DNA of 64,000 nt from positions 1-64,000 of the forward strand of contig JAFYYM010000090.1 in the NCBI GenBank assembly GCA_017557535.1. Direction: 5' to 3'. Made by a program: the position numbers and the translations under genes. Positions 17,015 to 26,627 of this stretch are shown here, piece after piece (the stretch's first letter is position 1; each line of letters starts with the position of its first letter). The notes beneath the pieces are model-generated. The model had not been told where the DNA came from. It saw only the letters and a list, made by a program, of their open reading frames with translations, and made no database searches. Origin of the DNA: Bacteroidales bacterium (lineage in GTDB: Bacteria > Bacteroidota > Bacteroidia > Bacteroidales > UBA932).

Positions 17015-18983
17015 AGATAATGAGCCTCGTCGCCGAGTCTATAGGGTGAGGTTCAATTTCTCATGGTTTTACATACTACTCATCCTGGGGATTGGCTGGC
17101 TGCTGATGAACAACAGCGGCGCTAATCCTCAAAAGATCGAGTGGGCTGAAGTGAAAGAGATGTTCGCTGGCGGGGACATCAAGGAGATAACATATGTCAG
17201 AAACACCTACAAAGGTAACATCACGGTCAAACCTGACAGACTCTCCAAATATGCCGATAAGTTCGGCGGCAAAGTTCCTTCCAGCTCGCCGCATTTCATA
17301 TTCCTTGTCTCAGACAAATTTGACGCCGAGAAGGAGTTCGGTGAACTCAATGCGACTCTTCCCGAATCTGACCAGGTCAAGATTGTGATCGAGAACGAGA
17401 GCCGCGCATGGGCAGACATCCTCGAATGGCTCATTTTCCCGATATTCCTGATCCTCATGTGGGTCTGGATGTTCCGTGGCATGGGTAAGAGCATGGGAGC
17501 CGGTCCCGGCGGCGCTGGCGGAGGTATATTCAATGTCGGGAAATCCACCGGCAAGCTTGCTGACAAAGAGAAGGTCAACGTTTCATTCAAGGACGTGGCC
17601 GGACTATATGGAGCCAAGGAAGAAGTCATGGAAATCGTTGATTTCCTGAAGAATCCGCAGAAATATACAGCCCTTGGCGGCAAGATTCCCAAGGGTGCCC
17701 TTCTGGTCGGCCCTCCCGGAACCGGCAAAACCCTCCTGGCTAAAGCTGTGGCTGGTGAGGCGAATGTTCCTTTCTTCTCGATATCTGGTTCCGACTTCGT
17801 GGAGATGTTTGTCGGAGTCGGCGCATCGAGGGTGAGGGACCTGTTCCGCCAGGCGAAGGAGAAGGCTCCCTGCATTGTGTTCATCGACGAGATTGATGCC
17901 GTGGGACGTGCCAGAGGCAAGAATGTGGGCTTTTCCTCAAATGACGAGAGAGAGAATACCCTGAACCAGCTTCTCACCGAGATGGATGGCTTCGACACCA
18001 ATTCGGGAGTCATAATCCTGGCTGCCACGAACCGCGCGGACATTCTGGACAAGGCCCTAATGAGGGCAGGTCGCTTCGATCGCCAGATCCATGTTGAGCT
18101 CCCCGAGCTGAAGGAGAGGGAGGAGATATTCCAGGTCCACATGAGGGGTCTGAAGATATCCAAGGATTTCGACTTAAGCTTCATGGCTCAGCACACGCCT
18201 GGATTCTCAGGAGCTGACATCGCCAATGTTTGCAACGAAGCCGCCCTCACTGCCGCCAGGAAGAATAAAAGCGAGATTGACAAACAGGATTTCCTCGACG
18301 CTGTGGACAGGATAGTCGGCGGTCTGGAACGCAAGAGCTCCATTCTCACACCTACGGAGAAAAAGACTACGGCATACCACGAGGCTGGACACGCCACTGT
18401 AGGCTGGCTGCTGCCATATTCCGATCCCGTGTTCAAGGTGAGCCTCATCCCGAGAGGCGATGCTCTTGGACTGACATGGTATCTGCCAGATGAGAGGAAG
18501 ATATTATCTAAATCATACCTGATGGATCAGATGTGCGCCCTGATGGGAGGCCGTGTCGCTGAGGAAATCATCAACGGAGAACCTGCCACAGGCGCCCTGA
18601 ATGACCTTGAGAGGTTGACCAGAATCGCATACAACATGATCCAGTTCTATGGAATGGGCGAGAAGACAGGAGAGTTGTCTTTCTATGATTCCACAGGTTC
18701 CCGCGGCTACGATCTCACGAAGCCTTACAGCGAGAAGACCGCCGAGGTGATGGACCAGGAGGTCCGCGACCTGGTCGATGAGGTCCACGACAGAACCATG
18801 CGTATCCTGATGGATAATAAAGAAGGTTTTGTCCGCATGGCAAAGCTTCTCCTCGAGAAGGAAGTCATCTTCGCCGAGGACATAGAGAAGATATTTGGCC
18901 CGAAGGTAAAGCCCGCGGATCCGGAAGCAGAAGCGGAACCGGAGCAGCAGGAAACCACTGAAACAGAGGTGGATCATGAATAA
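17004..18983 (+). CDS. ftsH: ATP-dependent zinc metalloprotease FtsH
   Basis: Membrane-anchored AAA+ protease for damaged membrane proteins and short-lived regulators. The ATG at 17004 (M-P-N-K-D-N) is preferred over an upstream in-frame start inside rsfS, giving 659 aa. There are two membrane segments (about 19-37 and 139-157) around a periplasmic domain, the AAA+ module with Walker A GPPGTGKT (236-243) and Walker B FIDEID (293-298), and the zinc site HEAGH (459-463). The C-terminus is acidic and Glu-rich. The gene overlaps rsfS and cdsA. Confidence 0.98.
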   Translation: MPNKDNEPRRRVYRVRFNFSWFYILLILGIGWLLMNNSGANPQKIEWAEVKEMFAGGDIKEITYVRNTYKGNITVKPDRLSKYADKFGGKVPSSSPHFIFLVSDKFDAEKEFGELNATLPESDQVKIVIENESRAWADILEWLIFPIFLILMWVWMFRGMGKSMGAGPGGAGGGIFNVGKSTGKLADKEKVNVSFKDVAGLYGAKEEVMEIVDFLKNPQKYTALGGKIPKGALLVGPPGTGKTLLAKAVAGEANVPFFSISGSDFVEMFVGVGASRVRDLFRQAKEKAPCIVFIDEIDAVGRARGKNVGFSSNDERENTLNQLLTEMDGFDTNSGVIILAATNRADILDKALMRAGRFDRQIHVELPELKEREEIFQVHMRGLKISKDFDLSFMAQHTPGFSGADIANVCNEAALTAARKNKSEIDKQDFLDAVDRIVGGLERKSSILTPTEKKTTAYHEAGHATVGWLLPYSDPVFKVSLIPRGDALGLTWYLPDERKILSKSYLMDQMCALMGGRVAEEIINGEPATGALNDLERLTRIAYNMIQFYGMGEKTGELSFYDSTGSRGYDLTKPYSEKTAEVMDQEVRDLVDEVHDRTMRILMDNKEGFVRMAKLLLEKEVIFAEDIEKIFGPKVKPADPEAEAEPEQQETTETEVDHE

Positions 18984-19806
18984 TGTGACTGTAAGGACAA
19001 TATCGGGGATCGCCTTCATCATCGTGATGGTGGCATGCCTGATGTTCAACAAGTTTCTTTTCGCCGGGATGATGATATTCATCATGTCCGTCATGCTGGT
19101 GGAATTCTATGAGATCACGATGGGGCACAGCTACACCTTCTCAAAGGTGCTGGCCATTATAGCGGGGATATTCCTTTTCGGCATACTCTTCGCCGCGTCG
19201 ACCTATCACATCCCGATGCGTTTCATCGCCCTCGCGATGATTCCGGTCTTCATCGTGATGATCAACTCCCTCTATGTCAAGGATAAGGATGAGTACGGCA
19301 AATTCTCGAATATTTACACAGGCCTCCTGTATATCGCCGTGCCTATAGCCCTCGGAAACCTTATCGCTTTCGACAAAGCCGGCAATTTCAGCGGAAACCT
19401 TTTGCTGTGTTTCTTCATAATCATCTGGTGTTCAGATGTGGGAGCTTTCGCTTTCGGCATCTCCCTGGGCAAAAGGTTCCCCCAAAAGCTTTTCCCGACC
19501 GTCTCTCCCAAAAAGACATGGATCGGTTTCATCGGGGGAGTGATCCTTTCCGTGGTCGCCGCATTCATCCTTTATGAGATAGGATTGCTGAAATTCCCCC
19601 TTATGCACTCGTTGATCCTCGCTTTGATCATGTCTGTCGCCGGGGTTTACGGCGATCTTTACGAGTCGCAATGGAAGAGAGTTTTTGGCGTGAAGGATTC
19701 CGGCAATATAATCCCGGGACATGGGGGATTGCTCGACCGCTTTGACAGCACATTGATGGCAATGCCTTTCGGGGCAATTTACCTGGCAATATTCGATCTT
19801 CTGTAA
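18976..19806 (+). CDS. cdsA: Phosphatidate cytidylyltransferase
   Basis: Makes CDP-diacylglycerol from phosphatidic acid and CTP at the inner membrane, the branch point for phosphatidylethanolamine. The 276-aa protein has about seven to eight hydrophobic segments and the C-terminal CdsA signature region (SQWKRVFGVKDSGNIIPGHGGLLDRFDS). It overlaps ftsH by 8 nt and is followed by psd after 11 bp, a functional pairing. Confidence 0.95.
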   Translation: MNNVTVRTISGIAFIIVMVACLMFNKFLFAGMMIFIMSVMLVEFYEITMGHSYTFSKVLAIIAGIFLFGILFAASTYHIPMRFIALAMIPVFIVMINSLYVKDKDEYGKFSNIYTGLLYIAVPIALGNLIAFDKAGNFSGNLLLCFFIIIWCSDVGAFAFGISLGKRFPQKLFPTVSPKKTWIGFIGGVILSVVAAFILYEIGLLKFPLMHSLILALIMSVAGVYGDLYESQWKRVFGVKDSGNIIPGHGGLLDRFDSTLMAMPFGAIYLAIFDLL

Positions 19807-19817
19807 ATAAACCGTAA

Positions 19818-20483
19818 ATGAAAGGAATCAAAATAGATAAAGACTCTAAAGGGACAATCGCTACCTATTGGGCTGTGACCCTGGTGCTGGCTATAGTAGC
19901 TATCTTTTTTATAAGATCACCATGGATACTGGTCCCGATCCTGTTGCTATTGACCCTTTTCGCATTCTTCGTGTTCTGGTTCCATAGAGTCCCTGAAAGG
20001 GATATACCCCAGGGGGATGAGAGTTTGGTAACCTCTGTGGCCGACGGCAAAGTGGTGATCGTGGAGCGTGTCTACGAAGGGGAGTATTTCAAGGATGACC
20101 GCATCCAAGTCTCCATTTATATGGATTTCTTCGATGTCCACACCAATTTCTGGCCTATGACCGGGACGATATCTTATTACAAATATCACCCTGGAAGATA
20201 TCTGCTCGCATTCCTCCCGAAATCTTCGGAGAAAAACGAGCATTCCTCGACCGCGATCAAGAATTCCCGTGGAGAAGTGTTCTTCAAACAGATAGCAGGA
20301 ACATTCGCCAGGAGGATAGTATGCTACTCGGAAGAGGGAATGGAGGTTGACAGAGGCTCGCAGTGCGGAATCATAAAGTTCGGCTCCAGAATTGACATAT
20401 TCCTGCCCCTGGACGCTGAGATTCTTGTCAAGGAAGGTGATTTCACAGTAGCGAGCGTAACTGAGATAGCGAGGCTCAAATAG
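19818..20483 (+). CDS. psd: Phosphatidylserine decarboxylase proenzyme
   Basis: Decarboxylates phosphatidylserine to phosphatidylethanolamine. The 221-aa form is the short type common in Bacteroidota. Two hydrophobic segments (about 16-34 and 36-55) anchor it. The self-cleavage site is Gly189-Ser190 in KFGSRID, where the Ser becomes the pyruvoyl group. The substrate-side VHTNFWPMTG motif (107-116) is present. Its stop overlaps that of the convergent ispG by 8 nt. Confidence 0.94.
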   Translation: MKGIKIDKDSKGTIATYWAVTLVLAIVAIFFIRSPWILVPILLLLTLFAFFVFWFHRVPERDIPQGDESLVTSVADGKVVIVERVYEGEYFKDDRIQVSIYMDFFDVHTNFWPMTGTISYYKYHPGRYLLAFLPKSSEKNEHSSTAIKNSRGEVFFKQIAGTFARRIVCYSEEGMEVDRGSQCGIIKFGSRIDIFLPLDAEILVKEGDFTVASVTEIARLK

Positions 20484-21816
20484 CCTTTTCAGATTCAATT
20501 AACTCAAGAAGTTTATCGACAGCCTCTCCTTCTGGCACATGCCTTAGAAGGGGAGTCTTTCCTTTATAAATGGAGACCTTGCCGCCTCCTTCCCCGACAT
20601 ATCCCCAATCGGCGTCGGCCATCTCGCCTGGACCATTGACGACGCATCCCATCACCGCGATGACAGTGTCTTTGAGGTGGGAAGTCTTGGCCTTAACCTC
20701 AGCCAGAGCGGCCTGGATATTATACATTGTCCTGCCGCATCCTGGACAAGCGATGTATTCAGGCCTGTAGAACCGGCGTCTCGCGGCTTGCATCAGCTCA
20801 TCAACCAGATAGGAGCCTTTTCCGGAAGATGCGATAGACACCGGTTCGCCCGCATCATCGAGATAGTCCCCGTCCAAAACAAGTTCATCCAATTCATTAT
20901 CCAAAAGCCGCTTCCCAAAGTCACAAGAGACATCCAGAAGGAGGGTCTCGAAAGAAGGAGAGTGATATGTGGCGACGGCCTTCCTGCCTTCGAGCGATAT
21001 GGAGGTCATCGAAGACACAATCTTCCTGCCATATCTGGCTGCGAGATAACGCGCGACTGGAAGCTCGTTCAAAGGAGACTCAGTCAATGATACCCGGATA
21101 GTGTCTCCAATCCCTTCAGAAAGCAGGGAGGATATTCCAACACAAGACTTCATACGGCCGCTGTCACCATTGCCGGCCTCGGTCACACCAACGTGCATCG
21201 GGAAGATATGTCCTTCCTTACGCATGGCATCATAGAGGGACCTGTAGGCATCCACCATGACCCTGGTATTACTGGATTTGAGAGAAACCACCACATTGAG
21301 GAAATCCTCTTCCAGACATACCCCAAGCCATTCCATCGCGGCTTTAGCCATGGCAGAGGGAGTATTGCCATATAGGTTGGTGATATATTCCCCCAAGGAT
21401 CCGTGGTTGATTCCGACCCGGATCGCGGTACCGTGATCCTTGCAGACATAAATGAGTTCCCGGAAACGCTTGACAGCCTCGCTGTGATCCTTGTGGAAAT
21501 TTCCAGGGTTGATACGGACCTTTTCGACAATTGGAGCCACCGCGATGGCGGTTTGCGATGAGAAGTGGATATCCGCCACTATAGGAGTTGTTATTCCTTC
21601 TGATCTTAGAGCGGATTTTATGCTCTTCACGCATTCCACATCCGGCAGACCAGGCACGGTGACGCGGATCATCTCAGCGCCGGAACCAGCCAAGGCGCGG
21701 CATTGCGAGACTGTGGCCTCCACATCAGAGGTGTGGGTGTCGCACATTGTCTGAACGACTATCGGAGCGCCACCTCCTATGAGCACATTACCTGCTCTCG
21801 CTGTCAGTAACTCCAT
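20476..21816 (-). CDS. ispG: 4-hydroxy-3-methylbut-2-enyl-diphosphate synthase IspG
   Basis: Penultimate step of the MEP isoprenoid pathway, converting MEcPP to HMBPP with a [4Fe-4S] cluster. The 446-aa protein has an N-terminal TIM barrel (1-250) and a C-terminal cluster domain with Cys357, Cys360 (CPGCG) and Cys391 plus Glu398 (GCVVNGPGE). Many Bacteroidota IspG proteins are near 600 aa with a large inserted domain; here only about 90-100 residues separate the two conserved parts. Last gene of the ligA-to-ispG unit, with its start overlapping the PorT-like gene by 29 nt. Confidence 0.95.
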   Translation of the reverse strand: MELLTARAGNVLIGGGAPIVVQTMCDTHTSDVEATVSQCRALAGSGAEMIRVTVPGLPDVECVKSIKSALRSEGITTPIVADIHFSSQTAIAVAPIVEKVRINPGNFHKDHSEAVKRFRELIYVCKDHGTAIRVGINHGSLGEYITNLYGNTPSAMAKAAMEWLGVCLEEDFLNVVVSLKSSNTRVMVDAYRSLYDAMRKEGHIFPMHVGVTEAGNGDSGRMKSCVGISSLLSEGIGDTIRVSLTESPLNELPVARYLAARYGRKIVSSMTSISLEGRKAVATYHSPSFETLLLDVSCDFGKRLLDNELDELVLDGDYLDDAGEPVSIASSGKGSYLVDELMQAARRRFYRPEYIACPGCGRTMYNIQAALAEVKAKTSHLKDTVIAVMGCVVNGPGEMADADWGYVGEGGGKVSIYKGKTPLLRHVPEGEAVDKLLELIESEKAI

Positions 21817-22606
21817 TTGTGTCAGGATGATAAACTTGGTTATACGCTTCCCGGCGGATCTGGCCCTTAGTCTTACCAGTCCGCTTGGTTATCTGGAAAT
21901 ACATGCCGGCGGTCAACATAACATCTAACGGATACGCGAACCTGAAAAAGTCCTTGCTTAGGTAGTCTGCCCGATATAGTGAGCCCCATGAATAGCGTAC
22001 ATCAGCGTTGACATGGAATTCAACCGGGTCAAAGACGATTCCAAAACCCAAGCCGCCGGCTATTCCATAATCCCAACGGTAATCCCACTCCATGAAAGCG
22101 TTCTTGTACTCGTCGTAGACATGATCACCAATCCTGTCAATCGACAGCCTGTAACCGCCGTAAATGCCGAGGTCAAGCATAACCTTGAAATGCAGGCCAT
22201 CGGAGTGGAAGTGAGCCATCAAAGGGACTTCGACCACATCTATTATGGCCTTCTGCGCACCCTCGAGGGAGGGGGTGATACCCGTCTCCTTATTCATCTT
22301 GAACTGATAACCTTCATGGCTGTAGCGCACACCACCTTTAATTCCGAAATTAGGGCTTCCGTCGAAAAGCTTACCATACTTCAGCACGAAAATTCCGAAT
22401 GTGTTAGGGAGAATTAGGTTACCTTGGGTCTTTGAAGGGTTGAACTGCTGCCTGCTCGCCGATGCGCCGTACTCCACGCCGATCAGGGTGTAGTCATTCA
22501 GCGAGAAGACTTTCTTGAGAGAGTCTCCAGGCGTCTTCTCTTGGGCGAAAGCGATGCCGAAAGGAACGAAAAGGGTTAATATAAGTATCGCTATGGTCTT
22601 TCTCAT
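21788..22606 (-). CDS. PorT-like outer-membrane beta-barrel protein
   Basis: The 272-aa protein has a signal peptide (about 1-21, ending IAFAQ) and a set of amphipathic strands rich in Gly and aromatic residues (SNFGIKGGVRY-like, LDLGIYGGYRLS, GLGFGIVF, HVNADVRYSWGSLY, LDVMLTAGMYFQI), typical of small PorT-type barrels. Specific function is unknown. It follows the lipoprotein gene after 2 bp and overlaps ispG, so it is translated within the ligA-ispG unit. Confidence 0.8.
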   Translation of the reverse strand: MRKTIAILILTLFVPFGIAFAQEKTPGDSLKKVFSLNDYTLIGVEYGASASRQQFNPSKTQGNLILPNTFGIFVLKYGKLFDGSPNFGIKGGVRYSHEGYQFKMNKETGITPSLEGAQKAIIDVVEVPLMAHFHSDGLHFKVMLDLGIYGGYRLSIDRIGDHVYDEYKNAFMEWDYRWDYGIAGGLGFGIVFDPVEFHVNADVRYSWGSLYRADYLSKDFFRFAYPLDVMLTAGMYFQITKRTGKTKGQIRREAYNQVYHPDTNGVTDSESR

Positions 22607-22608
22607 AT

Positions 22609-24399
22609 CTAATCTCTCATGAACTCCTCAAGATCCAAGGATTGCTCGATCTCGCTCCTCTCGGGAATGTTGAAAGTATCTTTGTCTTTAGTTTTCAGAA
22701 AACGGACTTTCTCGGGCTGACGGTGCTGCAGAAGGGATCCCGTGTCCACGATACCATTGCGGTTAACATCCTCGATGATACGGATGCAGTACGCTCCTTT
22801 CTTCAGATAGGGAAATACAAGCGAGCGATTGGTATCGACAATATATTCCCTCAGAACCTGGGATTTATTCTCGTTAAGCAGGTGGATAATGTATTTATTC
22901 TTAACCCCGCTGAGGTTGAGGGTGAAGGTGCTCAATTCGTCATTTTTGGGCCTGATCACCTTTACCTGGGTACTGTCGTTCCAATGGCCGTTGATATCCA
23001 TGAACACCCTATGTGGAACTTTGAACACATATTCATATCCATCTTGTATGTCGACTTTAGGAGTGATGACATATCGCCTGAGATTAAGGGTGTCCCGCTC
23101 AATTGTGAACTTCTCCTCCTGTTCTATTTGCTTCGGGTTGATGGATTTAAAGGAGAGTCTGTCAAAATATCCCAAAAATGGCGGGTCGTCGAATTCCAGG
23201 ATGATACCATCTTGCTCGAATTTCTCCGGTGTAGCGGTAAGCTTTAGCTTGCAAATAGTGTCGTTGTGAGTGACAGCAGGCTTTTTCTTCCCCTTGGGAC
23301 GATTCTCATCAACCAGTTTGAAATCCTCCGTAACAGGAACCAGGGTGTTGAGTGAGTCAGTTTTCCAGTACTTCACAAATAGGTGAAGGGTATCCGGCAT
23401 CCTGCGGGAATCATTCAACCACAGAAGCAAGCTATCCTTGGGAATATTGAACTCAGTAATGACTTTCTCAGGAGGGAAGTTCTTGAACCAGAGTGAGTCA
23501 ATCCTGGTGTCCGTGGACATGAACGTGACGTAAGCCGCCCTGTCAGAGGTCCTTTTCTTGTTCATGAGCATCTGCTTCGCCGGTTTCTCCCTGAAGACGT
23601 TGAGAGTGATGTCCGTCTTACGCGAAAGACAACTCAAGGTGTCTTTCGCATCAAATTTCATCAACTCAGGCAAAGTGTCATTCACCACACGCCGAGGGGT
23701 TACTAAAGTGTCCAGGAAAGCGATTTTATCCTCCTCCGGGTTGTAGATATTATTCGCGCTGGCATCCACCAACGCATAAGCCCGGTAAACAGTGTCTTTA
23801 ATATTCCTGACAGCGAAATAACCCCAATCATCGGTTCTCGCCGAAGCCACGGGACGCTGCAGGAACACGGCTGAATCCCTATGATCCTTGTAAAGGAGGA
23901 CAGTGGCTCCCTTTATCGGCTTGAGATTATTGCAGTCCACGACAGTGCCGGTCAGGAACATGGAGTCCACATTGTCACCTGTCGAGAAGAATGTGGTGAA
24001 CCCGGGGAACATATTCCCTTCGTTATTGTCTGCTATGGCCCCGGTAAGGTCCAAGGTATATGTCAGGTCCGGGAGAAGTTCCTCCTCGAAATAGACGATA
24101 ACACTCTTTCCCTTTATCTTATATTTTGGAGATTTGGCCTGAGGAGGGGAGAGATAGATGCTCTTCGGGTTTTTAACCACTACATACTCGTTGAACGTGA
24201 ATGTTATCTGCGCTCCTTTCTGAGGAATATTAGTGGTCCCGGGTTTCGGGGTTATCTTGACGATCACCGGTGGTATGGTGTCTTTATGGCCACCTCTGGG
24301 GGCTTGGGTCGTGTTGGCGCAAGAATGAGAGAAAACCAGCGACAGGATGACCACAGCCGCCGGGATAAGGGGGAAAAACCTCGTGATCAACTTTCTCAT
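22609..24399 (-). CDS. Ig-like (Big_5) domain lipoprotein
   Basis: The 596-aa protein has a signal peptide with a lipobox-like SHSC (Cys near 27), so it is likely lipid-anchored. Residues about 42-135 form the Big_5/SwmB-like Ig domain that opens many Bacteroidota surface proteins (DTIPPVIVKITPKPGTTN). A carboxypeptidase-regulatory-like beta domain follows (GTVVDCNNLKPIKGATVLLYK), then beta-rich sequence of unknown role. Its start overlaps the relA/spoT stop by 4 nt. Function not established. Confidence 0.75.
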   Translation of the reverse strand: MRKLITRFFPLIPAAVVILSLVFSHSCANTTQAPRGGHKDTIPPVIVKITPKPGTTNIPQKGAQITFTFNEYVVVKNPKSIYLSPPQAKSPKYKIKGKSVIVYFEEELLPDLTYTLDLTGAIADNNEGNMFPGFTTFFSTGDNVDSMFLTGTVVDCNNLKPIKGATVLLYKDHRDSAVFLQRPVASARTDDWGYFAVRNIKDTVYRAYALVDASANNIYNPEEDKIAFLDTLVTPRRVVNDTLPELMKFDAKDTLSCLSRKTDITLNVFREKPAKQMLMNKKRTSDRAAYVTFMSTDTRIDSLWFKNFPPEKVITEFNIPKDSLLLWLNDSRRMPDTLHLFVKYWKTDSLNTLVPVTEDFKLVDENRPKGKKKPAVTHNDTICKLKLTATPEKFEQDGIILEFDDPPFLGYFDRLSFKSINPKQIEQEEKFTIERDTLNLRRYVITPKVDIQDGYEYVFKVPHRVFMDINGHWNDSTQVKVIRPKNDELSTFTLNLSGVKNKYIIHLLNENKSQVLREYIVDTNRSLVFPYLKKGAYCIRIIEDVNRNGIVDTGSLLQHRQPEKVRFLKTKDKDTFNIPERSEIEQSLDLEEFMRD

Positions 24400-26627
24400 A
24401 ACTCTGTTCTGGCTACACTTTGTATGCCGTCTATCGATGCTAGTTTCTTAATCATTCTCTCAAGCGCTGTCTTATCCTGCACACTAAGGTCGATATACCC
24501 TTCAAAAATCCCGCCGTCAGTGCTCAGGAGAATCTTACGCATGTTGACACCCATCACAAGTGATATGTATCTGGATATCTCATTGAGCAAACCAACCCTG
24601 TCAATGCCATTAAGTGCGATCCTCACGGGGAAGGCCTTTTTATCCCCGTCAGTTTCCCATTGTGGCACAACGACCCTGTCGCCATGCTTCGAAGCTATGT
24701 TGTCAGCCACAGAGCACGTTTTCTTATGGACAGTCACTGTTCCGTCAGGGTTCTTGATACCTACGACTGCGTCACCGGGAATCGGGCGGCAACACTGCGC
24801 TATGACATATTCATTCCTCTCCTTATCGCCCTGGGACGAGTTATCCTTCCTCCGGCTGAAAATTGAGAATGGCCAGTAATGACTCCTGGAAGGAGTGGCG
24901 GGAGCAAGTATATCTCCCATGGAATCGACATTCACGAGCCCTAGACCAACCCTGAAGCACAACTCCTCAGCATTCCTGCCGGGAATATTGAAATGCTTGC
25001 ACAGCATATCCATGGAATCATTATTCATCCTATACCCGAGAGACTCGAGTTGTGACGCGATGATGCCTCGTCCTACTTCGACAATCTCCTTTTTACCGCT
25101 TTTGAAATAATCGATGACGACATTCCGGGCGTGTCTTGTCTGAAGGAAGCGAAGCCACTCCTTCTTAGGTGTCTCGTTCTCGGCCGTGATGATCTCGACT
25201 TGATCTCCGGTTTTCAGCACATGGGAGAGGGGGACGAGCCGCATATTGACCTTGGCGGCGATAGCCTTGTTACCTATCTCCGTGTGGATACTGTATGCGA
25301 AATCAAGGGCAGTGGCCCCCTTTTGGACCGACTTCTGGTCACCCTTGGGGGTGAACACCGTGATTTCACTGTTTGTAAGGTCATTATGTATGATGTCCAA
25401 CAGCTCCAGGGCATTAACATCAGGACTCACGAGAATCTCCTTGACCTTGGCGAGCCACTTGTCCATCTCGCTGTCATTCTCGCTGATATAACCCTCTTGC
25501 TTGTAAGCCCAATGAGCGGCGATACCTTTCTCCGCTATGTCATCCATTCTCTTGGAACGTATCTGGACCTCGATCCAAACACCCTTGTCACTCATCAAGG
25601 TGCAATGCAGCGCCTCATAACCGTTGCTCTTTGGATGTTTCACCCAATCCCGCACCCTGTCAGGCTTGTAGCGGTAAATCCCCGTGATAATGGAGAAAAT
25701 ATGATAACATTGATCCCTCTCACTATCCTTTGTCCCGGCTTCAGGGGTGAAAATCACACGCAAAGCATACAGGTCATATACCTGCTCGAAGGTGATGTTC
25801 TTCGTCTGCATCTTGTGCCAGATCGAGTAGGGGGTCTTGACCCTTTTCCGGATTTTGAAATTGAATCCGGACTCCCTGAGCGCCTTGTCTATCGGCTTAA
25901 TGAAATCATCAATCTGCTTCTCGAGGTCGTTGATGTTCTTGCTGACAAGTCCCGAGATCTCATTATAAGCATCGGGCTCCTTGTATTTCAGCCAGATATT
26001 CTCCATCTCGGACTTGATCTCATAAAGACCCAGCCTGTGGGCGAGAGGAATGAATATAAACATTGTCTCGCTCAGGATCTTGTCCCTCTTGTACTCTGGC
26101 ATCGAGTCTATCGTGCGGCAGTTGTGGAGACGGTCCGCGAGTTTTATGAGGACCACCCTCACGTCGTCGTTCAGGGTCAGCAGGATGCGCTTGAAGTTCT
26201 CAGCCTGAAGGCTTTCCGAGTAAACTCCGTCGGATTTTTTCGCCCTGTCCTCGTTATCGAGAACTATCTTGATCTTGGTCAGTCCATCGACAAGGCTGGC
26301 AATCTTGTCCCCAAACAGATTCCTGATGTCATCTACAGTATAGTCCGTGTCTTCCACCACATCATGCAGCAGAGCCGCCGCAATCGACTTGTATCCAAGA
26401 CCGATATCGCAGACAACAATCTTAGCGACCTCGATAGGGTGGATGATATAAGGTCCACCAGAGCGCCTTCTCACATTCTTGTGGGCCTCGTTAGCGAAAT
26501 CGAAAGCCTTCTGAACGACATCCAGCTCCTCCTGGTTGGCACACCTTTTCCGTGCGGCCTCCTTCAATTGGGCGTAGCTGTCGCTGATCACCTGGTAATC
26601 CTCATCTGTGAATTTGGAGAAACTCAT
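24396..26627 (-). CDS. Bifunctional (p)ppGpp synthetase/hydrolase (RelA/SpoT)
   Basis: Makes and degrades the stringent-response alarmone. The 743 aa hold an HD hydrolase domain with His63 and the HDxxED motif (HDVVEDT, 88-94), the synthetase domain (about 245-370; YDLYALRVIF, SNGYEALHCTL, VEVQIRS), a TGS domain (ITVFTPKGD onward, about 405-470) and a C-terminal ACT domain (about 665-743). Both catalytic motifs look intact, so a bifunctional long RSH enzyme is likely. It overlaps yihY upstream and the lipoprotein gene downstream by 4 nt each. Confidence 0.95.
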   Translation of the reverse strand: MSFSKFTDEDYQVISDSYAQLKEAARKRCANQEELDVVQKAFDFANEAHKNVRRRSGGPYIIHPIEVAKIVVCDIGLGYKSIAAALLHDVVEDTDYTVDDIRNLFGDKIASLVDGLTKIKIVLDNEDRAKKSDGVYSESLQAENFKRILLTLNDDVRVVLIKLADRLHNCRTIDSMPEYKRDKILSETMFIFIPLAHRLGLYEIKSEMENIWLKYKEPDAYNEISGLVSKNINDLEKQIDDFIKPIDKALRESGFNFKIRKRVKTPYSIWHKMQTKNITFEQVYDLYALRVIFTPEAGTKDSERDQCYHIFSIITGIYRYKPDRVRDWVKHPKSNGYEALHCTLMSDKGVWIEVQIRSKRMDDIAEKGIAAHWAYKQEGYISENDSEMDKWLAKVKEILVSPDVNALELLDIIHNDLTNSEITVFTPKGDQKSVQKGATALDFAYSIHTEIGNKAIAAKVNMRLVPLSHVLKTGDQVEIITAENETPKKEWLRFLQTRHARNVVIDYFKSGKKEIVEVGRGIIASQLESLGYRMNNDSMDMLCKHFNIPGRNAEELCFRVGLGLVNVDSMGDILAPATPSRSHYWPFSIFSRRKDNSSQGDKERNEYVIAQCCRPIPGDAVVGIKNPDGTVTVHKKTCSVADNIASKHGDRVVVPQWETDGDKKAFPVRIALNGIDRVGLLNEISRYISLVMGVNMRKILLSTDGGIFEGYIDLSVQDKTALERMIKKLASIDGIQSVARTEL

